Shown here: in pieces, positions 55,370 to 64,000 of the stretch | Layout of the letters: every line of letters starts with the position of its first letter | How positions within the stretch are numbered: position 1 is the stretch's first letter | Assembly (NCBI GenBank): GCA_020466095.1 | Contig: CM035806.1 | Location: 120,054,694-120,118,693 of the forward strand | DNA length: 64,000 nt | From: Chlorops oryzae | Lineage: Eukaryota; Arthropoda; Insecta; Diptera; Chloropidae | Direction of reading: 5' to 3' | Notes under the pieces: model-generated | Databases searched by the model: none | What the model was told of the DNA's origin: nothing | Seen by the model: the letters and a program-made list of their open reading frames with translations, nothing else | Made by a program: the position numbers and the translations under genes

Positions 55370-55640
55370 TTTTTAACGAGAAGTAAAAGCATCGAAAGCC
55401 AAAGTCAGTGAGGGACATTAACCCTCTAAACATCTCCTCTCCTTCGGACGGTTGGAACCTCCTGGAACCACCGTTAAGTAATCCGTCAGAAGGCCGTCAT
55501 GAGCAAATTGCTCAAATCGTCTGTTGTTGTCGGTCAATTTATGTCCGTTCTTCTGCGCCTCCCCGAGCAGAACACAAGAACGCTTTGCAACCAAAATCAT
55601 TTACTGAAGAGTCGTAAAAGGAGTTTCATGAAACCAATCC
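55370..55640 (-). mobile_element. R1-like retrotransposon, 3' end only
   Basis: Matches the 3' untranslated end at 30868-30960 and 31450-31530: a T-run (poly(A) tail on the minus strand), then TAAAAGCATCGAAAGCC, AAGTCAGTGAGGGAC and GACGG, then CCACCGTTAAGTAATCCGTC and GCTCAAATCGTC. A short 5'-truncated insertion, the common fate of non-LTR copies. Confidence 0.7.
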
Positions 55641-55805
55641 AGTTGCCGAGATGTCAAAAAAAAAAAAGGTTTTCTGTAACTTCTTTTTTAAGGAGTCACA
55701 CATAACTATATTTATCGGTTACAAATTATATGGATTGAAACTGCGAATCACTGTCAAGTTTCGAATAAGTTCAATGCAACCGAATCAGATTTTTGTTACT
55801 GAGTG

Positions 55806-56292
55806 CAGGGGAGGCAAGTTCCAAAAATATTGGCAGGGAAAAAAAATTTATGCAGGGAACAATACGCCGTGTTTAGTAGATGTCAAATATTGAAAAAGTG
55901 CTGTATATCTATCTGCAATTGGAATACAGTTCTAACCCTTCTCGGAATGGGAAAGATATCGATACATATAGATAATCTTTGACAGTTATTTCTGGTTGGA
56001 GGAGGTTGGATCCAGTGTTTGGAGAATTCTGCACGAATGTGAAAAGTAGGGTGGCACAGGCGGGTAAATTCGTATTATCGGAACTTCAAAATTGTAGTAA
56101 TTTAGTCAAGAAATATGAGAGATTATGGAGATGAATTATGGAGATTGCAGAAAAAAGTGTGATATTGTAGAATATCTTTACAAAATTTTGAAATATTTTT
56201 TCCAGTTGCCGAAATATTGGGGAGGCATGGCCCCTCCAATCAAATGTTCTGAGGGGAAAAAAGTGCCTTGCCCCCCATAGTTGCCGCGCCTG
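55806..56292. mobile_element. hAT-like MITE N2 with perfect 8-bp duplication
   Basis: 487 bp. Ends are CAGGGGAGGCAAGTTCC and, inverted, CAGGCGCGGCAACTATG. ACTGAGTG flanks both sides (55798-55805 and 56293-56300) without a mismatch. The 8-bp duplication and CAGG ends place it with hAT. No coding content. Confidence 0.8.
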
Positions 56293-56595
56293 ACTGAGTG
56301 CGTTCAAGAAACTGCTCTGTGGCAAGTAAGAGTAGGCACAAAAGGGTTTCATTCAATACTTGTACACCCAGAGAAAAAACCACATAAAATCAATAAAAAC
56401 CACATTGATTCAATGTGAATCGTTAACGAAAGTCTAGTAACGTAGAAAAATTTTGATTCAATATGGAACACCATTGAATTAATGTGGCGCAATATCGACG
56501 ATTTTAATTTAGAAACCATATTAAAATGATATTTTTCGGTATTGAATTAATATAAGATTCTACTTAATTGTGATATGAATTCTTGTAAAAAACCA

Positions 56596-56655
56596 GGTCG
56601 GTGGGTTCGATCCCTGTTCCAGCGAGCTTCGATTTTTTTTTTTTTTTTTGGGGGG
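56596..56655 (+). ncRNA. tRNA-like 3' half (box B) in Q
   Basis: GGTGGGTTCGATCCCTG, a perfect box B, followed by a T-run of about 15. No box A is visible upstream, so it is truncated. It faces inward. Confidence 0.4.
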
Positions 56656-56914
56656 GAAAAGTAGATAATTTAACATTTACATTATTTAAAAAACTGAGAA
56701 ATAAAAGATTTTACCAAAAATTTTATGCTTAAAAAATTAAAAAAAAGATTCTATAGGAATTTCTTAAAAGAGCTTGTATGTGACGTTTTGGAAGGCCCGA
56801 CGAAAGCAACTTGTTTTTTTGGTCCACGTCCAAACTTAGTTTCTCTCCTCATAATTTTTACTAAAATTGACTTGCCTGTTTTATTCTCCATTTTTCCACA
56901 AATTCTTTGGCCTG

Positions 56915-56988
56915 CGGCAGGGTTCGAACTCGGACCTTTCAGATTACAAGTCTAGCACACTTCAACTACGCCATCGCGAGATATGATT
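56915..56988 (-). ncRNA. tRNA-like module (Thr-TGT-like) in Q
   Basis: Minus strand: GATGGCGTAGTTGAAGTG (box A), TAGACTTGTAATCTGA with a CTTGTAA loop as in tRNA-Thr(TGT), and CGAGTTCGAACCCTG (box B). The anticodon stem pairs at least three of five positions; the acceptor stem is not closed. It faces inward. Confidence 0.5.
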
Positions 56989-57369
56989 TCAGCTTGCTAG
57001 TTTTATTATATCAATGTAAGTGCAAAACAACTGCTCAATAAGGGGATCTTATCGATTTTATGAGGTCATATTTTTCTCTGTGAAGAGTTTCCATATTAAT
57101 TCAATAACGTTTCTTATTGACTCAATAGGTAGCAAGGTAATTTTGAACGCAATTCACGAGGTAATATGAAAACAAACTCAAATCAATAGGGTTCAACTTC
57201 AAATCAATGTAACTTTAACATACTCCACGAAATATATGGAAACTACATCAAATCAAAGTTGAAAATTGTTATCTTAATATGTTTCGGTATTATTTTTCTT
57301 CTATATTGAAACATATTGAATTAATATGGCTCGGATTTGATTTTAAGTTGCAGTTTTTCCCTCAGTGTA

Positions 57370-57893
57370 GGCTATAAGTTATAGCGACTAAAAGTTTTGT
57401 GCAAATCTTGTAACAGCCGGAACTAAGCTCCGTAGATATAGACATATATTTATATATATTCTTGATCAGGATGAAAAACTGAATCGATTTAGACATGTCC
57501 GCCTGTCCGTCCGTCCGTGGTCGGATCTCCTCCGAAACGGCTGGATCAACCAAGTCGAAATTTGGCACACAGGTATATCAGCATCCGAGTATGATCCTAA
57601 GTAAAAATGGGAGACATCCGCCCACTGGTACGCCCACAAATGAATTTAATGTGTTTTCAGTAAAATGCTTGTAACTTGCGAACCACTCAACACATTTCAT
57701 TGATATTTGGTGTACTGGTAAACAACGAAAAGGGACATATCCTGGAAAAATATGGACGCCGTCCTCCTCGAGCCACGTCCAAATAAGCCCACAAATAAGG
57801 GGTTATCGTAACTTGTGAAGTTAAAGGCGTAGAAGCTTCAAATTTGCAACATAGGTTGACCAAGGTGAATGAAAGGTTTAGGAAAAAATTGGT
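57370..57893 (+). mobile_element. HINE family B, copy 5 (diverged, truncated)
   Basis: The hairpin is decayed (GCTATAAGTTATAGC). It continues with TTGTGCAAATCTTGTAACAG, GATATAGACATATA, GTCCGTCCGTCCGTGGTCGG, CACACAGGTATATCAG and boxes as in copy 3, then stops near 57893. Confidence 0.7.
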
Positions 57894-58093
57894 GTCTGTA
57901 AAGTCGATTTACGGACGATAGCTTTACGTGATAACGTCATAAGAAAACACTCATTATGTATATAAAAGGGACCATTCAAGTATCACGTACGCTATTTTTG
58001 GCGATTTCTCAAACTCCCTCTCCTTAGAATTATTAGTTTAAATGTTAGAAAATAGGTCACATTTTTAAATTTTTTTTGGCGATTTTTAATATA

Positions 58094-59387
58094 ACAGGTT
58101 GGCTGATAAGTCCCCGGTCTAACAAAGAAAAACACAATTTTTTGTCAAAATTCGTTTTTATTATTCAACATAGTTCCCTTCAAGAGCGATACAACGATTA
58201 TAACGACCTTCCAATTTTTTGATACCATTTTGGTAGTACTCCTTCGGTTTTGCCTCAAAATAGGCCTCAGTTTCGGCGATCACCTCTTCATTGCAGCCAA
58301 ATTCTTTCCCTGCGAGCATCCTTTTGAGGTCTGAGAACAAGAAAAAGTCGCTGGGGGCCAGATCTGGAGAATACGGTGGGTGGGGAAGCAATTCGAAGCC
58401 TAATTCATGAATTTTTGCCATCGTTCTCAATGACTTGTGGCACGGTGCGTTGTCTTGGTGGAACAACACTTTTTTCTTCTTCATATGGGGCCGTTTTGCC
58501 GCGATTTCGACCTTCAAACGCTCCAATAACGACATATAATAGTCACTGTTGATGGTTTTTCTCTTCTCAAGATAATCGATAAAAATTATTCCATGCCCAT
58601 CCCAAAAAACAGAGGCCATTACTTTGCCAGCGGACTTTTGAGTCTTTCCACGCTTCGGAGACGGTTCACCGATCGCTGTCCACTCAGCCGACTATCGATT
58701 GGACTCAGGAGTGTAGTGATAGAGCCATGGTTCATCCATTGTCACATATCGACGCAAAAACTCGGGTGTATTGCGAGTTAACGGCTGCAAACACCGCTCA
58801 GAATCATCAACACGTTGTTGTTTTTGGTCAAATGTGAGCTCGCGCGGCACCCATTTTGCACAGAGCTTTTTCATATCCAAATATTGATGAATGATATGAC
58901 CAACACGTTCCTTTGATATCTTTAAGGCCTCTGCTATCTCGATCAACTTCATTTTACGGTCATTCAAAATCATTTTGTGAATTTTTTTGATGTTTTCGTC
59001 GGTAACCACCTCTTTCGGGCGTCCACTGCGTTCACCGTCCTCCGTGCTCATTTCACTACGCTTGAATTTTGCATACCAATCAATTATTGTTGATTTTCCT
59101 GGGGCAGAGTCCGGAAACTCATTATCAAGCCAAGTTTATGCTTCCACTGTATATTTTCCCTTCAGAAAACAGTATTTTATCAAAACACGAAATTCCTTTT
59201 TTTCCATTTTTTTTCACAATAACAAAAGTTGCTTCACAAAAGACGCTCTATCTCACAAACTAATTGACTTACAGACGTCAAATTTTGACACGAATCATTT
59301 GAAGGTTGCCACTATATAAAAATAACATGCATTTAATACTAGCGACGCCATCTATGTGTCAGACCGGGGACTTATCAGCCAACCTGT
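58094..59387 (-). mobile_element. Himar1-like mariner H4, full length
   Basis: 1294 bp with ACAGGTTGGCTGATAAGTCC inverted repeats and TA at both sides. The right flank is a piece of repeat E, the left flank is not. Confidence 0.95.
58161..59206 (-). pseudogene. Himar1-like transposase (H4), two nonsense codons
   Basis: Same protein as at 20890-21945, with Met at about 59206. A Lys codon in VEAKTW has become TAA near 59137. The Gln in SNRQSAEW has become TAG near 58693, just after the first catalytic motif. The later motifs HQDNAPCH and YSPDLAPSDFF are intact, as is SVFWDGHG. An extra base in the T-run just before the start removes the upstream MKK extension. It is dead but otherwise well preserved. 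Confidence 0.9.
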
Positions 59388-59390
59388 TAC

Positions 59391-59503
59391 CTCATGCTTC
59401 CTAGAGGGTAATAAGCTTTGAGCTCTGCTGTGTTGAAAGTCCGATTGTAATGTCGATGTGTGAGTTCATCTGTACACAAATCGTGGTGAAAGTCAGTTTA
59501 TTT
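59391..59503 (+). repeat. repeat E, copy 3 (partial)
   Basis: Matches the middle of copies 1 and 2 (GCTTCCTAGAGGGTAATAAG to GGTGAAAGTCAGTTTATT) and then diverges. Confidence 0.7.
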
Positions 59504-59719
59504 TATGTGAATGTGTTAACTGTGGGCAAAGTCAGATTGTGAATGGGCAAAGTCGGTTTATACAAGCTCCCCTCACCCGTCTTAGTGATTTTGGGAAGTG
59601 TCGCTTGTAGTATTGTATGGCGCTTATATTGTGTGATATCTGATTGTTTCTGAGAAGTTTTTTGTGACTAGTTAGTTACTGAGTAGTTTCTGTTGAGTTT
59701 CGTGTGACTAACACAGTAA

Positions 59720-59853
59720 CAAGAAAATTGTCACACAAATTTCCGCTGTTTCGGTCACATTTAAGTTAAAATTTAAGTCTGCATGACCTATTTTTAGCAA
59801 CGAGCTCAGTCACACGAGAGTCACGGTGACTCCCTTGTGACTAATTTTTCTTG
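59720..59853. repeat. possible small MITE
   Basis: CAAGAAAATTGTCACACAA at the left and, inverted at the right, CAAGAAAAATTAGTCACAAG, 134 bp apart. GTCAC/GTGAC words fill the interior. No target duplication seen. Confidence 0.4.
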
Positions 59854-60389
59854 TCGGGTCTGTCGAGCACAGTTCGTTGATGGGCCCTTCGACGCTCCTC
59901 TGTACGAAGCATCGTCATTATACTGGCCGATGCCGATTTCACTACTGCCCAATTCTCAGCCGTATCGAGCATTTTTCCAACTAGGTTCGCTGCTATTGCA
60001 TGTACCCCAAATGCAAGCGCTTTTTCCTCTCGCTCCCTGTCAAAACGCGGGCATTCAAATAGAACGTGTGACGCATCCTCAGGGCTCTCTGGGCATATGG
60101 GGTAAATAACATTGTCTTCGTGGTTGAACCGATGAAGGTATTTTTTAAAACACCCATGTCCACTGAGAATCTGAGTGAGATAAAAGTCCAGCTCTCCATG
60201 CGGTCTTTCTACCCAAGGTTCAATATAGGGTACCAAAGAATGTGTCCATCTTCCTTTCTCAGACGTGGTCCACCTGCGTTGCCATTCTTGTAGGCTGCTT
60301 ACCCGTTCCTGCACTTTGTTAGCGTATGCACTCTCATGTACACGCTTGACTTTCCGTATCATGATGTTAATTGGAAGAGTTGCTGCCAA
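59854..60389 (-). pseudogene. non-LTR ORF2 C-terminus with zinc knuckle
   Basis: About 180 residues: LQEWQRRWTTSEKGRWTHSL, GELDFYLTQILSGHGCFKKY and a knuckle-like CPESPEDASHVLFECPR. Compared with CPICDGIPEDASHVFFTCPR at 31527, the region before the second Cys differs (YPICPESPED), so the knuckle may be altered. It aligns closely otherwise, confirming the same clade. Confidence 0.75.
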
Positions 60390-60604
60390 AACCCCAGCTG
60401 CATCATCGGATATGGTACGAAATGCACTAATAATTCGTATGTCACTCAGTCTTCGGACTGAGCGAATACCGCTTATATAGGTACGTTTAAGGGTCGCATC
60501 ACCCCAGCAGCAGCACAGGTGTTGTTACCTTGGCTAGGAGCTTCATTGTGCTTTTGCGGGGACCTCCAATGTTCGCCATAATATGCGATAGGGCACTGTT
60601 CACT

Positions 60605-62205
60605 CAGTGCCGTAGCAACCATAGGGGCAAGAGGGGGCTTTGCCCCCCCCCAACGAAATTTTGTTTTTCCCATGAAAAAAATTAAAAAAGGAGAAAAAAT
60701 AAATGACAATCGAAAAAACAATGATATTCAATCATATTTAATATAATTGCACTTTGCGATTTTTTAGTTTATTGAATCTTAAAAGAATGGTTTCCAGGTT
60801 TTGTTCATCATTTGTCTTTTCACGCACTATATTTTTTATTTCTTTGTCAATTCGTATCGGAAAAACGGTTTCATCAATTAAAGTGCTGCTAGATAATGGA
60901 AATTTCCCCATTTTTGGGGACAAGGCAAAAAGGAGAAAATGTGAATTTTTAAAACTATAGGGGTATTCACAAAGGCGTGTTAAAAACGTTAGAAAGTCGG
61001 TAATTGGTTAAACTTAGAGAGAGTTTGGATCTTAATCACATTTATTTAACCGTCTTTATCCGAAAATGTAAAAAAAAGTACAAAAAAGTGTTTAAAAGTA
61101 TTCGGTTGAGACATTTTATAAATTGTCCTTTTTTTGCCATATTAGGAACTCCATGTCTTAATAAGGCCCAATTCTGATTGCGCTCAAAAAAGTGCGAACA
61201 ATTAAAGAAAAAGATAAAATTTTTATCTGATTTCATTGTAAATATTGTTTGAGATAAAAAATTTAAATAAATACTCTTCCCAGCTCTTCTTATATAAAAT
61301 AATATTATTAAAACTCAACGTTGTATATTCAAGTGGAGGTACTAGGCATTATCGATTATAATTTTGTTAACTTGCTGTCCATTGCAGTGAAAGGCTTTCT
61401 TTCTCATTGTTTTTAAGTGCTTGGTATATTAAGGTCCATTAAGGGCCTCCAAAAAAAATTTTTTTTAAGAACCAGTTGCAAGGTGACTATTGTATGCCTT
61501 ATTAAAACCACTCAATATAATTTTACGTTTTATTCGGAATACAGCAATGCCAGGGGTTGTTTCCATCCTTTTTAATTTGAATAAAGTCCGACTTTTGGTA
61601 TGGGCATCAAGACTTTACAAAATTATCAACAACTTTTAGAAAAACATTGTTCTTCTTATCACGCAAAATTATATCAAGCACGTTGTTTTTACTTCTGTAG
61701 ACTTTGTTGGAAGATTAATATTCACTCAGCTACACAATCGACGCAATTTTGTTTGCTTTGTGAAGTAAATATTATATAAACGCTTTAGACCATGCCAAAA
61801 GTCATTATGCTGAGAGTGCTATAAATATGTTTTCTGAAAATCGGGCCTTATAAAGGCGTTGGTTTTATTTGCCTCAACCACCTTATAAGCATACTTTAAA
61901 AAAGGGATTTTTCGAGGAGAGTAGGAAAAATTTAAGCTATAAGAGAGAAAAATCGTGCGTGTGGCAGCACTATTTGAATTGAACTGTTTGCCTACCCCGC
62001 TTATATCGTCTCGTGTATAATAGCTATAAGAAGAACAGCTGATTATTTCGAACACGCTTTAAAAAATATTCATTCGATACGATTTTTTAAGGTCCGTTAA
62101 ACGCTTGCATTGAAAGCGTGCATGTAATATGGTTTTAATTAAAATAGACTTAAAATGTAAAAAATTATTTTTCCCCCCACGCAAAACAGAATTGCTACGG
62201 CACTG
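60605..62205. mobile_element. hAT-like element N3 with perfect 8-bp duplication
   Basis: 1601 bp. Ends are CAGTGCCGTAGCAACCATAG and, inverted, CAGTGCCGTAGCAATTCTG. TGTTCACT flanks both sides (60597-60604 and 62206-62213). G-rich sequence follows the left end, as in the element at 7861. A weak minus-strand frame at 60923-60738 ends in LRFNKLKNRKVQLY, reminiscent of the C-terminus of ZMYM-type hAT transposases; no catalytic motif is seen, so it is a deletion derivative. Confidence 0.82.
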
Positions 62206-62213
62206 TGTTCACT

Positions 62214-62880
62214 CTAGACGCCTTCTTCTCGATTGCCTCGAAGTGGCATTTAAAGCGCATGCGGGAATCGATCCTTACTCCTAATTACACTAAGAATGGG
62301 ACGGATGTGACTCTATGTGGACCTGCCGTAAAATTAATTGATTCCAGCGCCTTTCTAGTGGTCAAGAGAACGGCCTCGGTTTTTTTCCGTTGCCAGCTCC
62401 AACAGGAGACTATTTAGGGAGTGCGTTACCCTTGATATTGATTCGCTGCATAGAAGTTGCATTCTTTCCACAGTTTTTGCCACCACAACAAGGGCAATGT
62501 CATCCACGTATCCAACCATCTGGAAGGGTTGTTCGTAGGACCTCGTTCTAAACTACGTTCCAGAGAAGGAGGCCAAGGACCGAGCCCTGGGGAATGCCTT
62601 TCGAGACTGTCGTGTCTCTGGTGCCCTCATTTGTGTTTAATGTTAGCGTGCGGTGACTGAAATAATCCGCGATAGTCCGATGCAAATAATTAGGAAAGTA
62701 AGAATTCTGCGTGTAATGGTCGGTTGCTAACTCAACTTGAAAGAAGTCAAGTTTGCGCGTAATTATGAAATGCATATTTTTGAAAATGTAAACAGCAACA
62801 GGCCAACCAGTGGAGGATATTGCAGAACAGTCATAAAACCATCGGCCGCCATCCACCACCCATGCCACAATTTTCTTCAA
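62214..62880 (-). pseudogene. non-LTR reverse transcriptase fragment
   Basis: Minus strand: FPNYLHRTIADYFSHRTLTL, GIPQGSVLGLLLWNVV, then after a frameshift an active-site-like VGYVDD (Val in place of the usual Ala) and a thumb region cut by the hAT element. Upstream of about 62730 homology to RT fades. Decayed. Confidence 0.7.
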
Positions 62881-63801
62881 ATCAGTTTGAACTGAGTCCT
62901 TCGAAATTGATTTTAGATCGTTCGGTTTTTACTGTTTTCCTACGAAAATGCCTGCTGTGACGCACAATTCACCATGGATGATTCTGAATCACCGAAAGAC
63001 AGCCGAACCCACGCACACGAACACTTACTAGGACTCAAATATCCGCCCAAACTTTATTCGATTCTTGCTGTTATTGTTTTGAATGATGGGACTTTTATTG
63101 CGATTATCATTGCTTTTATTGTTTTTGTTGTGGTTGTCGATGTTGTTTTTGTTGTTTTTGGGGCGATGCTAGGATATATGTTTAATGTATTCCCAGAGAA
63201 GCTGAAATTATCGTTTATGTACGAAAAGCTTTGCAACGGAAAGAGTTCCCTGGAGGCTGTCTTAAGTTATCATTCAGAACATAGAATTTTGAATTTCGAA
63301 CTTAGACTTCATTCAAATTGTGGGCTTTGAAGGGCAAATTTGCATAATGCTGCCATTTTGTATGTATGTATTAGCGAGGAAAGTTTTGCAAATGAATTGA
63401 GTTTTGTTTCCTTTAGTTCAATGTTTGTGGGAAAAATGAAGTTAAGCATGTTTTAAGGAAAATTCGATCATTTTAAAAATATATATTGGTCATTCCACGA
63501 ACATAATAAATAAATAAAAAAAAATAAATAATTTTGTCTATGTCACGATTTAGACGTAATGAGAACGAGTTTTTTGTGTTCCCTCGTTCGCAAACAAATT
63601 GTTGTTTTCCATACAGATGTCTCTGTATCTAAATCTTGACTGATGGAGATAAGAAATATAAGTAATATGGAAATGTAAGTTATAAATGTTTGCTTTAAAT
63701 GAATTGATAAATTCCAATTTACTACCCAAAAATTCATTTCTACTCCGATTTTTTCGGTCTTCTACTACGAAATGGGATTTCCGTAGTCCGAACACTGCAT
63801 A
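62881..63801. other. non-coding, no gene supported
   Basis: The 118-codon frame at 62974-63330 is a TTG/GTT-rich stretch giving a Val/Phe-rich peptide; no domain. Nothing else recognised. Confidence 0.4.
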
Positions 63802-63966
63802 CCATACATGCTTTCTACATACATACAGCAACCCAGCGCTCTTATACAGAGCGCTCATTGCCCTCTCGGAAGTACTCTATTGTAACATTGCTTCTCTTGC
63901 ACGAGTTACAGCGATTGCTGGTTTTTATGCGTTTTTTTGCTGTATGTATGTAGAAAACATGTTTGG
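63802..63966. mobile_element. TA-flanked MITE
   Basis: 165 bp. CCATACATGCTTTCTACATA and, inverted, CCAAACATGTTTTCTACATA, both continuing CATACAGCAA, with TA at each side. About 30-bp inverted repeats. Interior has GCGCTCTTATACAGAGCGC, a small palindrome. Confidence 0.7.
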
Positions 63967-63979
63967 TATGTAGGCATCT

Positions 63980-64000
63980 GTCTCTCTCTCTCTCTCTGTC
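63980..64000. repeat. (TC)n microsatellite at window edge
   Basis: CT/TC run reaching the end of the window. Confidence 0.85.

Larger units (their letters stand above)
56365..57367. mobile_element. TIR element Q with two inward tRNA-like modules
   Basis: About 1 kb flanked by TA. Ends are CACCCAGAGAAAAAACCACA and, inverted, CACTGAGGGAAAAACTGCA, each continuing to AAAATCAA. The interior repeats TTGAATTAATATGG-like words on both strands. Another GAGAAAAATATGACCTC end-like word sits near 57068-57084, possibly a nested copy. No recognised ORF. Confidence 0.65.
59854..62880 (-). mobile_element. second R1-like non-LTR fragment, split by a hAT element
   Basis: Minus strand: RT region 62880-62214, interrupted by the hAT element at 60605-62205, then the post-RT region and zinc-knuckle tail to 59854. 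It is related to, but clearly diverged from, the element at 30868. The 5' part (gag, endonuclease) and the 3' untranslated end are missing. Confidence 0.75.

Noticed and set aside
62974..63330. 118-codon membrane-like protein
   Set aside because: The hydrophobic stretch comes from TTG/GTT microsatellite-like DNA; no supporting homology.

Overview
The window looks like intergenic or intronic DNA of a higher fly (Diptera, probably Brachycera/Cyclorrhapha; tephritid-like is a guess). It is AT-rich, has no prokaryotic gene organisation, and is dominated by transposable elements of many classes. These include two mariner subfamilies (one very like Himar1 of the horn fly), Tc1-like DD34E elements, a DD37E transposase remnant, hAT-type elements with 8-bp target duplications, R1-like non-LTR retrotransposons, a Penelope-like fragment, and families built like Drosophila DINE-1/INE-1 (non-autonomous Helentrons, called HINEs here). 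I found no host protein gene, rRNA or functional tRNA that I can defend.

Layout. 1-5.1 kb: simple repeats, a HINE (family C) split by a mariner, and a family A HINE. 5.2-7 kb: a repeat with CACAGTGTCACG ends and remnants of an unknown ORF. 7.2-7.85 kb: ATCGATAG-type palindrome clusters. 7.86-10.67 kb: a hAT-like element with a foldback and a 39-bp tandem array. 11.5-24.4 kb: HINE families A and B, small TIR elements, tRNA-like modules and a Himar1-like mariner with an uninterrupted ORF. 24.8-26 kb: a second copy of the unknown ORF repeat. 26.7-27.2 kb: a polypurine tract. 29.2-29.8 kb: a Penelope-like 3' end. 30.9-36.3 kb: a nearly full-length but broken R1-like retrotransposon on the minus strand. 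36.6-39.2 kb: a Tc1-like element split by a Himar1-like copy. 40-45.5 kb: a 613-bp direct repeat pair bracketing a truncated mariner and a Tc1-like element, then a DD37E fragment and a non-LTR fragment. 48.4-53.6 kb: HINEs, a mariner with an intact 353-codon ORF, and two copies of a TIR element carrying a tRNA-like module. 55-64 kb: hAT, HINE, Himar1-like and non-LTR copies, one of the last split by a hAT element.

The elements form an insertion record: mariner in HINE-C, HINE-A in HINE-B, a tRNA-bearing TIR element in HINE-C, Himar1-like in Tc1, and hAT in a non-LTR element. The two uninterrupted mariner ORFs (20890-21945 and 50934-51995) are probably the youngest coding content. The least explained signal is that several unrelated-looking TIR elements (19.8-20.7, 48.9-49.4, 53.0-53.6 and 56.4-57.4 kb) carry tRNA-like box A/box B modules, usually facing inward. 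All family assignments come from reading motifs by eye; no search or alignment was run.
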